Assembly: GCA_965649825.1 (NCBI GenBank)
Contig: OZ287696.1
Coordinates: forward strand, 1,488,001 to 1,552,000
Source of the DNA: Penicillus capitatus
Lineage: Eukaryota; Chlorophyta
DNA: 64,000 nucleotides
Direction of reading: 5' to 3'
Shown: in pieces, positions 11,120 through 22,068 of the stretch
Numbering within the stretch: the stretch's first letter is position 1
How the letters are laid out: each line of letters opens with the position of its first letter
Translations under genes and position numbers: made by a program
Notes under the pieces: generated by a model
What the model was told of the DNA's origin: nothing
Database searches by the model: none
What the model saw: only the letters and a program-made list of their open reading frames with translations

Positions 11120-12286
11120 TCAGTCCCTCGACAACAATAGACGCACTTGAAGCTTCGTTCCCCTACGAAGTCTGAGGCCCTTGTTCATGTCAAGTGCTCC
11201 TGATGGAAGATCCTTCGTGAACCAGGGGTGTTGTGCGACATCTTCAAGTGACATTCTCTGTTTCGGATGGGTCAAAAGACCACGAATCAAATCCTTGCAA
11301 TCGGCACTGATGGGTGTGTCGGCAGGGAAAGTGAATTGGCATTTTGTTGTCCTCGCAAGTACTGTTCTCAAAGGATCTGCTTCGTGGCGGTCTTCGGGAT
11401 GACAAAAAGGGTATGACTGAAACAACATGGCATAGAGAAAGATGCCGCACTGCCATGCATCAAGTCCCTAAATGCGGCACAGATCTGCAGTAGAGGGGAT
11501 GTTTGGGTCGATAGAGAGCCGTACTTTAAACGAAGTGCATGTCTGCAAGGTTCTGTTATCAATCAATTCAGGGGCGAGGTACGCCGGGCTTCCTTTTGGC
11601 TTCAAAAGTGCCTCGGCGTCTTGGTACCCGAGACGCTAACACGCACAGACGCTCCATTAGTTAGGTGCCGTTGGGGAACGGTTCATCGAACCTTGCTGTA
11701 GCGAAAAGCATTGATTTTCATAAGAGGCCACTTACTGTTATCCAACAAGGCATCTTCCAATGTGATTTCCCGGCACACAATACCCTTCGTCACAACGACA
11801 CCTATCAGATTCCCTGATGTGACAGGCATCGTCTTCTTGCTCACCATCTTGTGGCAATGATCAAGTGCTATGATGAGTTGCTGAAAAATCCACCTGGCTT
11901 GGACTTCATTAATCCCGTGATTTCTCACGTATTCGAGGAGATCTCCTCCTGCCGCATATTCCATCACCACGCACAAGTGCGTCGATGTTAGAAAGATCTG
12001 AACGTCCGTCCATCAACAATCGACAGAGAGTGCATTCAGAAAAGAGGATACCTCTTTAAAAGCGACAACGTGCTGATGCAAGAGTCCCATGTGGTTGAGT
12101 ATGCCACATTTCATGTCATCGTCTATCTGTAACGCACATCGCCATGTCGGATAGCGCCGAACCGGACGTATTCGATTACAATACCTTCGCTCCGCGTTTG
12201 ATGTACTTAATCGCGACTTTCTCTCCCGTCAAGATATCTTTGCATAATTTGATGCACCCCTTGGAATCGGAGAGCAAAACATGAAT
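11120..12286 (-). CDS. SnRK2/CAMK-like pseudokinase
   Basis: Six coding exons join without a phase change (introns 11468-11524, 11636-11691, 11785-11844, 11998-12051, 12127-12184) into 294 residues of kinase fold closest to SnRK2-type kinases: VAIKYIKRG, VVMEYAAGGDL, GSPAYLAPEL, DAWQCGIFLYAML and a C-terminal HPWF. The 5' end is incomplete: an acceptor at 12287 implies a small first exon upstream. Catalytic residues are lost: the glycine loop reads SDSKGC, the helix-C Glu is Gly, HRD is CRE, the Lys and Asn of the catalytic loop are Thr and Asp, and DFG is AFR. The VAIK Lys and APE motif remain. I infer a scaffold or allosteric pseudokinase; residual ATP binding is not excluded. Confidence 0.85.
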
Positions 12287-12565
12287 CTAAAACATAACCT
12301 TCTCAGTCGAGAACACGTCTCGACGCTGCCTGGAAAAGGCGAGCGCGACAAAGCGAAGCGCTCGCGCGGCGGCGCATGTCGGTTAGTACATAAACAAGGC
12401 ATCGATACGGTACACGATGCAAGCCCTACTTCTTCATATCTCTCTTCTCCTTTCATTGCAGACGTCGAGCCTCCGATTTCCGTTTCTACCGTTGTTGTCG
12501 GCAACATCGCCATCTCCGACGCAAAAGAACCACTTGACCGGAGCGTGTGTCGCGACGCGGGCGCA

Positions 12566-13723
12566 ATGCAACACGATGACCTGCCGGTTCCCTTAATGTA
12601 CATTTTCTGCGAGATGGACAGCTACGCGCAGTTTCTGCAGCGTCTCGTTTCGTTCAACGCCGTGCAATGGGTGATGCACCGTGTCAAGATATCGCCGCTC
12701 ACCGTCGCGCGTTGCGGCTGGGAAGCTCGTCGATTTAACGTCCTCTTCTGTGAGGTCTGCCAACAGCAATTCCACTTCTACCGCAAATCCATTTCAACTG
12801 ATCCGGATCAACTGCAACTGCGACAGGTCGAAGACTTCTTGCAGCGCCAGCACGACAACCACTGCATCTGGCGCGTCAACATCGATCCCTCGACTTTTGA
12901 GCACCTTCAGTTGTTTCAGACTGAAAAGACGTCAAGAGATTTCTTATCCCGATTCGATGCTCTGAATGTGCTCTGGGATCTCCCGCTGTTGAAGGAGCCG
13001 ACGTTGGACAATGGACGACAGAATGCACTGGAATCGCTCTTTGAATTCCTGTACAGCCGACATGTGCAGTCCCTTGACGCGGAACTCTTGACTCAGTTTG
13101 ACCAAGACTTGAAAAGAAGGGTACGCTGTCAGATGCTCTTGGCTTTGCTGGGGTGGAATCTGAAATGGGTGCCGAAATTTGTGTACCGTTTGAACACAAA
13201 CGGCCTGCCACGATTCACGGAGGGACGAGAGAACGATCCGACCACGTCTGGCATTGCCTATGGCCGGCAGTGTTTTCTGAAATGCCCACTCTGCCAAGGA
13301 ACAATGGGACTCTGGAGCTGCGATACATTCTCGGACGTAACGCACAGAGACTTTCTGCGACTCCATCAGCGGCATTGCATTGCCTCAACTCCATCGCTCG
13401 ATTTGTCAAGTACTGTTCGGAAAGGCCAGAAGACAAGAGAGGAAAAGGAATCTTCAGCTGTCCGTTTTGCTATCGCCGACAAACCTGTCTTTGGGATGAA
13501 GCGTTTTGCCAGAGTAGCGTCCTCGACGATGAATGATCTCGAGGAAAGTCGCCAAAAGAAGCGGTTCAAAGCAGAAGATAACGAGGCGCGGGAGTCAGAC
13601 GCGTTTTCCATGTGCTATTCTGTGACGACTGGGAAACAGGTCGATCCTGTCAAAGGGCATCGATACTTCTGTCCATACAGATTCGAATGGCAATCTCTAT
13701 TGAAGACATTTACGGGATCTTGA
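12566..13723 (+). CDS. ZC3HC1: C3HC-type zinc finger protein (ZC3HC1/NIPA, Rsm1/Pml39 family)
   Basis: An intronless frame of 385 residues from the chosen Met; the same frame is open further upstream to 12281, so the start is uncertain. The C3HC domain is near the N terminus (SPLTVARCGWE, FCEVCQQQFHFY, then HxxHCIWR). A second zinc site follows (FLKCPLCQGTMGLWSC) and ends with DPVKGHRYFCPY, the Rsm1-like closing motif. A basic KKRFK segment could be a nuclear signal. Relatives sit at the nuclear basket of the nuclear pore; human ZC3HC1 was first described as an F-box protein. The gene diverges from the kinase upstream and converges on the deaminase gene, with stop codons only 4 bp apart. Confidence 0.85.
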   Translation: MQHDDLPVPLMYIFCEMDSYAQFLQRLVSFNAVQWVMHRVKISPLTVARCGWEARRFNVLFCEVCQQQFHFYRKSISTDPDQLQLRQVEDFLQRQHDNHCIWRVNIDPSTFEHLQLFQTEKTSRDFLSRFDALNVLWDLPLLKEPTLDNGRQNALESLFEFLYSRHVQSLDAELLTQFDQDLKRRVRCQMLLALLGWNLKWVPKFVYRLNTNGLPRFTEGRENDPTTSGIAYGRQCFLKCPLCQGTMGLWSCDTFSDVTHRDFLRLHQRHCIASTPSLDLSSTVRKGQKTREEKESSAVRFAIADKPVFGMKRFARVASSTMNDLEESRQKKRFKAEDNEARESDAFSMCYSVTTGKQVDPVKGHRYFCPYRFEWQSLLKTFTGS

Positions 13724-13727
13724 ACTT

Positions 13728-14720
13728 TCAAAAGACATGTGTTTTCTCAAATCTCGTCAGCGCTTCCCGTAGAATTACTTTCGTTTCGGCATCGCAGAAA
13801 CAGTAATCAACTTCCGCCGCCATAAGATCGTAAACGCCTTTCTCACTTAATCCAAGTATCTCGACTGCCAAGAGGACTTCTCGGCTCAACGTCGTAGAGA
13901 ACACTCCTGGATCATCGGTACAGATAACCACTGGATGTCCTTCTCGATAGAGACGGATCAGATGGTGTTCTTTGAGATCTGTGACCGTCTGACTGATCAG
14001 ATTACTCGTCAGACAGATCTCCACAGGAATTTTGAACGTCTTCATCGATGCATCGACATCCGGTGGTAGGATGCACGCGTGTCCCAATCGATCTGGACGA
14101 AAGTACACCAATCTTCGCGCCTCTGCTGGATCCACCACTTCGCCAGCATGAAAGGTGAGCTTCAGTCCAGCACTCCGAGCGATGGATAGAGATTCCTTCC
14201 AGTCCTCGAACTGTCCCAGCAAGGGATCGCCTGAGAGGTCGATCCCTACGATCCCTTGTGACTGAAGACGACATGCCAATTGGACCGTTTCCATTGCTTC
14301 TTTACCGGATTCGCGTCGATCGATCGATAAAAGCAGTCGGACGATGATCGTTGCATCGGGATGCTGTCGATAGAAGGCATGACGTCCTGCTAGAACGGCC
14401 TCCATGTAGGTCTCTTTTGTGACGCCCGTTTCTGCTCGTATCTTTGGAGTTGTCCTGAGTTCCACGTAGATCACGTTCTCTTTTGCGAAATCTTCAATTG
14501 CCTCACGAGTGATCCGTTCCACATGCCGCAGATGCGTCGTCACGGCATGGATTTGAGCGAAACGCGCGAACCACTGATCAAGATTACGAGGGGATGGGTC
14601 GCTGAGATCGGCCTTCTCTTGGCAGAGTTCACGAAGCGTCGATTCGCGAACGCAGCCGTTGATATGCGCATGTAGTTCGATTTTTGGCAGTTGGTGGACG
14701 AAGGCTTCTATTGATGTCAT
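13728..14720 (-). CDS. ADAL: Adenosine deaminase-like protein (ADAL/MAPDA type)
   Basis: A single exon of 330 residues. The metal-dependent deaminase motifs are all present: ELHAHINGC (zinc-binding HxH), FHAGE (zinc His and catalytic Glu), TSN, and TDDPGVF (catalytic and zinc-binding Asp). Length and the VELRTTP segment fit the ADAL branch, whose plant and animal members deaminate N6-methyl-AMP to IMP; plain adenosine deaminase activity is less likely. The Met before TSIEAFVHQLPKIELH is chosen because the family starts there. Its start codon shares a CATG palindrome with an in-frame ATG of the CemA-like gene on the other strand. Confidence 0.92.
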   Translation of the reverse strand: MTSIEAFVHQLPKIELHAHINGCVRESTLRELCQEKADLSDPSPRNLDQWFARFAQIHAVTTHLRHVERITREAIEDFAKENVIYVELRTTPKIRAETGVTKETYMEAVLAGRHAFYRQHPDATIIVRLLLSIDRRESGKEAMETVQLACRLQSQGIVGIDLSGDPLLGQFEDWKESLSIARSAGLKLTFHAGEVVDPAEARRLVYFRPDRLGHACILPPDVDASMKTFKIPVEICLTSNLISQTVTDLKEHHLIRLYREGHPVVICTDDPGVFSTTLSREVLLAVEILGLSEKGVYDLMAAEVDYCFCDAETKVILREALTRFEKTHVF

Positions 14721-14727
14721 GTCGATG

Positions 14728-16066
14728 ATGAGCACGGCGTTATTCCAGCCCACACGACACCCTCGTTGGTGGCAGAGATCCGCCCCACGCACCCGACGAT
14801 TGCGTATCGTCATCGGAAAAGCGTCAGACAGTGAACCCGAACGGAGAAAGCGTGACACGAACAAGAAACGACAACGCTATCCCGGGCCAAACTTGAGCTT
14901 TTTCAACCCGTTCCTCGCATGGCAGAAACCCACACTGGAGGAAATGATCCCGGAAGAGGATCACGGATGGGGAAAGGAGACAATCGAACCAGACTGGACA
15001 GATGCCGATGACGAGGAGGACGATGAGGATGACGAGATCGATCCTCGTCCACGACAGTGAGATCGGCACATCTTCTGCACGAACGTGTTACTGGATGGGT
15101 GTCAGAGGACCGAACAACACGCCCAGGGATACGTGGTTGAATCCTGTGACAGGATTCAGCGGAATCTTCGATCGCGTGCGATTCGATGATGCGACAGTGG
15201 AGGAGAGGATCTCCGCAGAAGCCAGAGCAAATCAGAGAGAATCCGGTCAGGCTGTTCGGGCTGTAGGTAACTCTTGTTTTTGTCAATCCTCGCGCCTCGT
15301 ATGTGTTGTTTAGGAATCATGATCGTCGTCCCGTTGCTCGTCGGCTATCTTGTCAGTCGCGGTGTGGCGAGTCCAGTCTTTCACATCGTGGAATCTTACA
15401 ATGCCGAAGCCTTTGCCCCGACGCCCAAGCAGAAAGTTGAAGGGGCACATCGCCTGCAAGTCGAGGAAATGCGTTTGCGTCTAGAAGAGACCGTCGGCCA
15501 CATTCTGCCCATCTCTGAGATCGATCTCTTCGTGCATTTGTCCTGGGAGGCTGGAGAACTCGCGAAGGAGATGCAAGAAAAGAACAAACAGGCGTTGGTG
15601 AACGCCGTTTCCGATTCCGTCTCGGGAGTCGTGTTTTTCATTCTCCTGGCTTATATGGAGAAAGGACGACGCGTGATCTTTGACACGACGAATCGTATCC
15701 TCAGCGGATTCAGCGAAACTGCCAAGGTGAATGCAGGAAGACGTCAAACTGCTATGTGCTTACAGGAAACTGCCGTAGGCGTTCCTGATCATTCTGATTG
15801 CCGATATCCTTTTGGGATACCATTCGGAGGAGGGATGGGTGGCGCTTATTAACACTGTATCGACACACTATGGCGTTGAGCCCGACGTAACGCCTCCATG
15901 CAGATCTCCTTCTTTGATTCTGTTTGTGTAGGAGACAAAATCTACGTTGTTTGTTTCAATCGTGCCCGTTTTCCTGGACGCTTGTTTCAAGGTATGGGTC
16001 TTCAGGGGACTCAATCGCAAATCCCCTTCGACAGCTGTCGCGCTGCGTACCATGAATCGTCACTGA
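14728..16066 (+). CDS. CemA-like chloroplast envelope protein, nuclear-encoded
   Basis: Five exons (introns 15057-15105, 15267-15313, 15727-15778, 15887-15931) give 381 residues in frame. The N terminus is rich in Arg, Ser and Trp with few acidic residues, as in a transit peptide; an in-frame Met at 14719 would add three residues. A soluble acidic region follows, then the CemA/PxcA core: hydrophobic [45 protein letters not shown] and a closing [17 protein letters not shown], matching the CemA signature FKxWxFRxLNRxSPS. CemA proteins act in proton handling at the inner envelope and cyanobacterial plasma membrane. CemA is usually plastid-encoded in algae; plants also have nuclear relatives such as DLDG1. 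Confidence 0.88.
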
Positions 16067-16259
16067 CACGACAAGAGTACAAAGCAGCAGACATGTGAAC
16101 AGATTCGCCGCGATTCTCTTGGTTGGAGGTCGATGTCATTTTGGGGCTTCGAACACACAAACAATGATGTCATGTGTGTGTCATTGGTATTTAACGCACG
16201 TGCGAAAAAACGAACGCATTTGTTGAAAACACGTTTGTTATATTGTTCCTGTATTCACA

Positions 16260-17137
16260 ATGGCGAATTCCGAGTCTGCCGATTTGATGTCGATTGGTCA
16301 TCACTGTGCCGTGCCAGGCTGCGGCCAAATCGATTTCTTGCCGTTTCGTTGCGACTGTTGTCACAAAACCTTCTGCCTTGAGCATCGCACGTACGAAGCG
16401 CACAACTGCCAAAATGCCAGCTCCAAGCAAACGGAGATCGTTGTCTGTCCTCTCTGTGCTCTGGCCATCAAGCTTCGCCAAGGGGAAAATGCCAACCACG
16501 CGTTTGAGAGGCATCAGCGAGAGGGATGTGACACACAGAACTATGCCCGTGTGCACAAGAAACGGACCTGTCCTGTGGACAAGTGTCGGGAAAAGTTGAC
16601 GACGCTTAACAGCTATACGTGCAAAGAATGTGGCACTGAGATCTGTCTAAAGCATCGACTTCCATCCGATCACAAATGCAAAGAGATTCAAGGTATCGCC
16701 GGATCTGCCGGATCGATGCGTCGTTCATTGTGGATGATGCTGTTTAGCTGCAAAAAGGATGGAGAGGCAACAGCAATGGAGTATGTTTTCGACCAAATCT
16801 CCTGCCACAAATAGGACAGCACAGACAGGCGTTTCTTCATCGAAGCAACATAAAGTGTGATGCTGTGCTGAGGCAACATGCTAAAAGAGTGAGATCTGTG
16901 CAGGATACAGGGATGGAACGGAGAGAAGTGTATCAACAACGGGGTGCCCACTTTCCAAATGTTCGCCAATTACTTCAGCAGACTGAGAGATATCATCCTC
17001 GAGAGGGTAGCAGCAGTGGCAGTGCTATGGAGCGGTGTCCCTATTGCAGCCGGCAGTTTGCCGATGCTGTTCAACTTGTGGAGCACGTCGAGAGTCGATC
17101 GTGTCGAGAATCCAAGCGAACATGTGCCATATCTTAA
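16260..17137 (+). CDS. AN1-type zinc finger protein (ZFAND2 family)
   Basis: Three exons (introns 16693-16747 and 16855-16903) encode 257 residues. Two AN1 fingers lie in the first half: CAVPGCGQIDFLPFRCD with CxEHR, and CPVDKCREKLTTLNSYTCKEC with CLKHRLPSDHKC. A Cys-rich spacer (CPLCALAI) lies between, as in ZFAND2. The second half is unlike animal ZFAND2: it is rich in Gln and Ser and ends with a short C2HC/C2H2-like site (MERCPYCSRQF with His and Cys). ZFAND2 proteins bind the proteasome or p97 and help clear misfolded proteins. The exon 3 join is supported by frame, not homology. Confidence 0.85.
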
Positions 17138-17437
17138 GATGCACCTACTTCGTGCATTTACAAGAAGGAATGTGCTAGTCATATCATAATGCCGTTCAGG
17201 AATAGCAGCTCATATAAACAACCTGTAACGGACTTCTTGATCCTTCTGTCGACCTTTTGCACAAGCAACTCTGGGATGGTATGGGAAACGCCTGCGTCTC
17301 TCAATTGGATCGTTTTCTGAATGCCTAAAGTCTGACGACTGTAGCTTGATACGTGAGAGGTTTATGTTCAAAAAGAGGGAAGAGGATGGATAATGATAGA
17401 AGGGCCAAAAAAGCTAATGGATAGATAGTGAAGCAGA

Positions 17438-18703
17438 TTAATGGATGGCAACGTTCTTCAGATCCACGCGCCGGACGAAAGGATGAAAGCCTCCGACGTA
17501 GAGTTGATCTTCCCTCTCGAGGACAGAAGTCGTGAGGCCGTAAACTTGACCAGGATCGTGGAAACTTCTCAAAAACTGCCCGTTTCCATCGACCTACATC
17601 ACATAATGTTTCCGCCATTCTTAAGCCATCTCCACGCACCTGAATAACAATGCTATGACGAACGATGAATTTTTCTCGCATGGCGGCAGGCACATATAAA
17701 ATAGCCCATCTCAGTAAACGGTATCGGAACACGGGTTCTCGAAATTTATTCACTCGAAAATATATGACAACCCAGTATGTGCCATTGGACCCTCTGCCCA
17801 GGCCATCACCCCCTCCCGGTAGACTTGGAATAAAGGAGTCGACGGATCCTGCCAATGGTCCCTTCAGCCAATAGCGTCGTGTCCTGAATGCCGATCCATC
17901 CGAGACCAGCACAAAGCTCTCATCGTGGGCCAAAACCACGCCATTGGCGAACGTCAAGTTGCCGATGAGTGTCTCCAGTGCCCCGTTGGACGGTGTGTAC
18001 TTCAGCAGACGTCCCTCAGCGATACCGCTACCGACAGCTATATAACTCGTCGGTAAAATGTTCTCCGGGCTTGTGGGCGAGAACGAAGAGGCATCGGCGA
18101 TGAAGATCTCGTCTTTGGAAGAAATGCTAATGGCATCGCAGAAAAAGATGATGGAGGAAGAGAAGACGATTTCGTACGTTCTCTTCTCCATATCCACTTT
18201 CCCAAAACCCTAAACGGCATTTGGTTCACGATGTCCGACAACGCGTCGATATGACCAAAATGCTGTCGCAGAAAAACAATGTTCCTTTGGAGTCAAAGGC
18301 TCCGGATAAGGGACGACCACCATCCGTTTTGATAAATAATTCAGGATCCTCAAATCCCTTTCCCTTAGCTACCGCTTTGAAGATTCCTGTCTCAGTAAAC
18401 ATGTACATCGACCCATTGGCATCGAATATCACCGTCTCTACGGCATTGGATTAAGACAATGGAAACGGTAGATCAGAGGAGCAGTGGAGGACCTGGGCAG
18501 ACGACTTGGTTTTCGAAGAGACGTTCACTATCTTCGAGAATAGTGTTCACGGCGAGCGGTCCTTCTAGCGATGCGATTTGGCCTATAAAGGGATTAAGGA
18601 CGACCGATTTCGACTGGAAAGGCGCCGGAAGAGGCATAGGTGCGAAGAACGACACGGTCGCCAAAGCGACGGCGGCGGCTGCAACGAAGAACGGCAGCAT
18701 CAT
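17438..18703 (-). CDS. Strictosidine synthase-like / APMAP six-bladed propeller membrane protein
   Basis: Four exons (introns 17594-17639, 18210-18255, 18438-18492) give 372 residues. An N-terminal hydrophobic segment (LPFFVAAAAVALATVSFF) is a type II anchor or signal. Family blocks follow: CPETVIFDANGSMYMFTETG, GRPLSGAFD, LFFCDS, DAISISSKDEIFIADAS, YTPSNGALETL, ANGVVLAHDESFVLVSD, then PGGGDGLGRGSNGTYWV and GGFHPFVRRVDL. This is the calcium-dependent phosphotriesterase/gluconolactonase fold of APMAP and plant strictosidine-synthase-like proteins. The alkaloid-forming reaction is specific to a few plants and should not be assumed. Substrate unknown. Confidence 0.87.
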
Positions 18704-19584
18704 CGTGACGCGTATCGAATTGAAGGATCATTTGCATGGAAGCTCTACATACCATCCCTCACCTCTCTCCCCAGTAAACGCGCACTCCTCTGTACGTCTT
18801 CCTGTGCGCCATACATACGTCTTCTAGCAAGAACTGGAAACGGTTTGAAAAAAGAAGATACGTCGACAGCTTCCGAAATCGAAAGCACACCCTATTGGTG
18901 TTCTATTCAAAGTCCTGTCAGCTCTGCAGTCGACTGAGGCCCGCTATCGAAGAAGTGCATGCTCCATAGATCATTGACTTGTGTGACGGCGATGTCCTGG
19001 GATCCAGATTGAAACGCGTGAGGAGAAGTGGCTGAATGTCGCGCCGGTGTGCGCAGATGATCAGACAGAATGGGCACCCGAGGTGACATCGACGCACTGC
19101 CTGGATGCGTAAACCTTGTCTGCAGATGCTGCATTACGATGTGACCATCGTTCCTTGTTTTGTCATGCTCCAGCCAAACGGTATGTGACCTATAATATAT
19201 GATCACTCTATTAGACGGAAATGCTTATGTGCGTTGTGGTTTGAGGGAATGCGGCGATGAGAAGCGGCGTCCCGGTCGATGTGCCGCGCTGCATGCGCAC
19301 GCTGCAGTACTTAGTGTCAAAGTTTAGAAATGGATGGCTGGAGTGAAAGCCGAGACATCGATCGTGCTTTGTCGCTCCGGGGTTCCACCTTAGATGCTGT
19401 CTGTTCGAACGGATTCCTTGACAATCGTTTTCTTGACTCGAGTCACATTTTTGTTGCTCCGATCCCGACGCTTTGATCGTTAGGTGCGCTCTTTGAGCTT
19501 GTGTCTCGAGACTTCCGACATGAAACGCGACGGGAATCTCGCGCCAAACCATTCGCGTGTGCTGAGACGGATACCTCTCGCGAG
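18704..19584. other. Intergenic stretch, no supported gene
   Basis: This lies between two genes transcribed away from each other. Short open frames on both strands (for example on the minus strand at 18907-19206) have no recognisable motif and no convincing splice partners. It should hold the promoters of both neighbours. Confidence 0.5.
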
Positions 19585-21635
19585 ATGGCGAACACGTATC
19601 GCAAAACGACGACGTTCAGGTTGCCACGCATTCGAACGAAAGACGAGCTCTTCAAAGTGCTCCCGTCATCTTCCGATATGCGATTGTACAATCGTCTGCT
19701 CTCTTCAGACATCGCCCGAGATCGCTCAGTACTTTGGTGCGTCTCCCTGCGGCGACGAGGGCTTCAGCATTCCGTCGGCACGCGGTCCGACAACGCCCGG
19801 CTCGCCATTCCCACGTCGACATGGCCAGGGACCGGCATCTCCTCGAGTCCTTGAGGACGAGACGAGCGAAGAGGATAACGCTCTTGCAGACCTTGAAGAG
19901 GCTAAGAAAGAACGGCAGCTTTTGATGCAGTCGATCGCGCAGTTCAAGGCGCCTGGTACCATGGCCGGAGGGGATGCCCAGGAAAACGATATCCGTCAGC
20001 TGTCAAAGGTCCGTCCTCATGCACTCTTCCAAACCAAATGCATACCGTGTTCTTCTATCGACAGGAGTTGGAACTCAAGAAGCACAAGCTCAATGAGCTC
20101 CGTCGAGAAGCGCAAGGAAAAGAGAGGGAGCTCTCGCAGTTGAAGAGCACTTCGGCGGATTGCAAGAAATTGATGCTGTCTAACAAGGAGTGCCTGCTTG
20201 AGTACATAGATCATCTAAACGGAGAGACGCGTGGGGTGAAAGAGGATTTGGTTGAAGTGGAGGCAAAGAATCAACTCTACACGCTGCTCGGCGAGAGAAC
20301 GCGGTCGTGTTCGTTTCTTCGCACGATGATGAGTCGACGCCTTGTCTTGTGGATCTAGGCAGGAACACATGGCGTCTGAGCAGAGGGTGCGCCGATCAAG
20401 GGAACTGCGTAAGGATCTCAGAGACGACGTCGGTGCACTGTCCCGAGGATTCCATACGACATGTTCCCTCAAGGACGAGACCGAAAAGCAGCTCTCCAAG
20501 CTCAAGAAGATGCATCAAGAAGTATTTGCCAAATGTCTTTGCCTGTTCTTAACGATCGCCGAATTCAGATTCAGAAAGATTGGCAGCGGAAACTGAAGGA
20601 TCGCCGAAAGGAAGTTCGGACAATCCGGCGTGCTCAGGGGCGGGAGAGGGAGCGGGAGGAGAAACGCCTGAAGAGGCGGCAGGAGAAAGAGGAGGCCGAA
20701 ACCGAACGTCGAGTCGAAAAGGAACGCGAGCGCATGGCGATGGAGGAAAGGGTGAAGGAGCTCGCTCCAAAGATACAGGCAATGGAGGCGATATGGAATC
20801 GGTTGTGTTCCGTCGCAAGAGCATCGACATGCGAAGACGTCATCACTTACTGGCGAGGTGATTCCAAATGCGTGCATTCAACCGAGGAGACCGCAATGGA
20901 GTGGCAGATTTGAAAGAGAAAGAGAGTTCCATGGAGACACTGGTGATGGCAAAGGAGGCAGAGGAGACGAAAGCGCAAGAGAAGTTGGCTGAATTGGAAG
21001 GACAACGAACGCGGTGCCTCGAAGCCAGTCGATCGGTCGACGAAGAAGGGCCAAAAGCGGTCGACCGAGGTGACGCCGAAACGATGCCTGTCGATGGCGT
21101 CGCGTCGAAAATGCTGCTGGAGACTGAGGCGCTGAACGTTCGTGTCAAACAAGGACTCGAGGCTCTGCTGCAGCGAGCTGGCGAAATTGACGGACGCGTC
21201 GACGCCGAAGCTGTTGTCGAGGAATCGTTGGCGGCGCTCTTCGATGGGACGGAAAAGACGATCGCGCAGTTACAAGCAAAAGCAGCCAGTAAAGAGAGTG
21301 CATCCACCGACCGTGCTGCTTTCTCTTTGCTGATGTTGACTGGCCTCATACGTTCCTGCTTGACAGGGGACGATGGCGAGGCTCAAAAGAATCATGACAT
21401 CAAGACCAGCTCGCGTTCTTTTGAGAGATCGTATCACGGGACAAGGCGAAAGAATGTCGATGTCGGAAAGCTCGTGGGGCATGTCGATGAATCCTCTCCT
21501 GCTGGATATCGAAAGGGCGACGTCGACGGTGACGAGAGCAACGGTGGCGAATCTGGCGTCGTCGAACGAAGTTTTCTCAAAACGCGCAGCGTGCGCTTCA
21601 TGATGCGTCACAACAGACAGCGCAACGATGCGTAA
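19585..21635 (+). CDS. Long coiled-coil protein, possibly outer-dynein-arm docking-like
   Basis: Six exons (introns 19657-19708, 20009-20064, 20304-20358, 20522-20568, 20858-20907) give 596 residues. After a short Pro/Gly/Ser-rich N terminus, residues ~100-430 are almost continuous heptad-like sequence rich in Glu, Lys, Arg and Leu. A conserved-looking break reads AIWNRLCSVARASTCEDVITYW followed by LKEKESSMETLV. That layout resembles the ODA docking coiled coils (CCDC151/CCDC63/ODA5), but the similarity is from memory of the pattern only. If right, the organism builds motile cilia. The last ~90 residues are uncertain, because another frame (near 21373-21603) also looks protein-like. Confidence 0.65.
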
Positions 21636-22068
21636 GGCATCAAAGGCAGACAAATCGGAGCGCGATCTCAAACAGAGTCACAATAGCTGACTAGTCCGCC
21701 AGATGACGAGACGACTATGTGGTTCGTTGTCGAACAAAAGCTCACCGTCGTGTAACCATCCTTTGCTTAAGTCTTGACATCTTTGTCGTCAGATGATTGG
21801 CACCTGTGCTTTGATGACCCTAAGATCAAACCGAATGCTTTTCCGATGGCAGATGAGATCATCGCAGCAGACAACGGTATGCTATGGTCCGGCTGAAAGC
21901 GACGTCGGTAGACGGCATGTTTACCTTCCAGCCTCCTCTACGCACTCGCGTCGCGATCTCATCGCCGTTGCACTTGTGGCGACGCGGCTATTCGCTAAAA
22001 CAGGTCTTCGAAGTGGACTCGTCTAGGATGAAGGGCTTTTGATCTAAACCCTGTTTCTGCAGAGTCGA

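Noticed and set aside
17325-17593. Longer C terminus for the strictosidine-synthase-like protein, read through to 17325
   Set aside because: Splicing 17594-17639 restores the family's ending (GGFHPFVRRVDL) and a stop at 17438; the read-through is only an open shadow frame.
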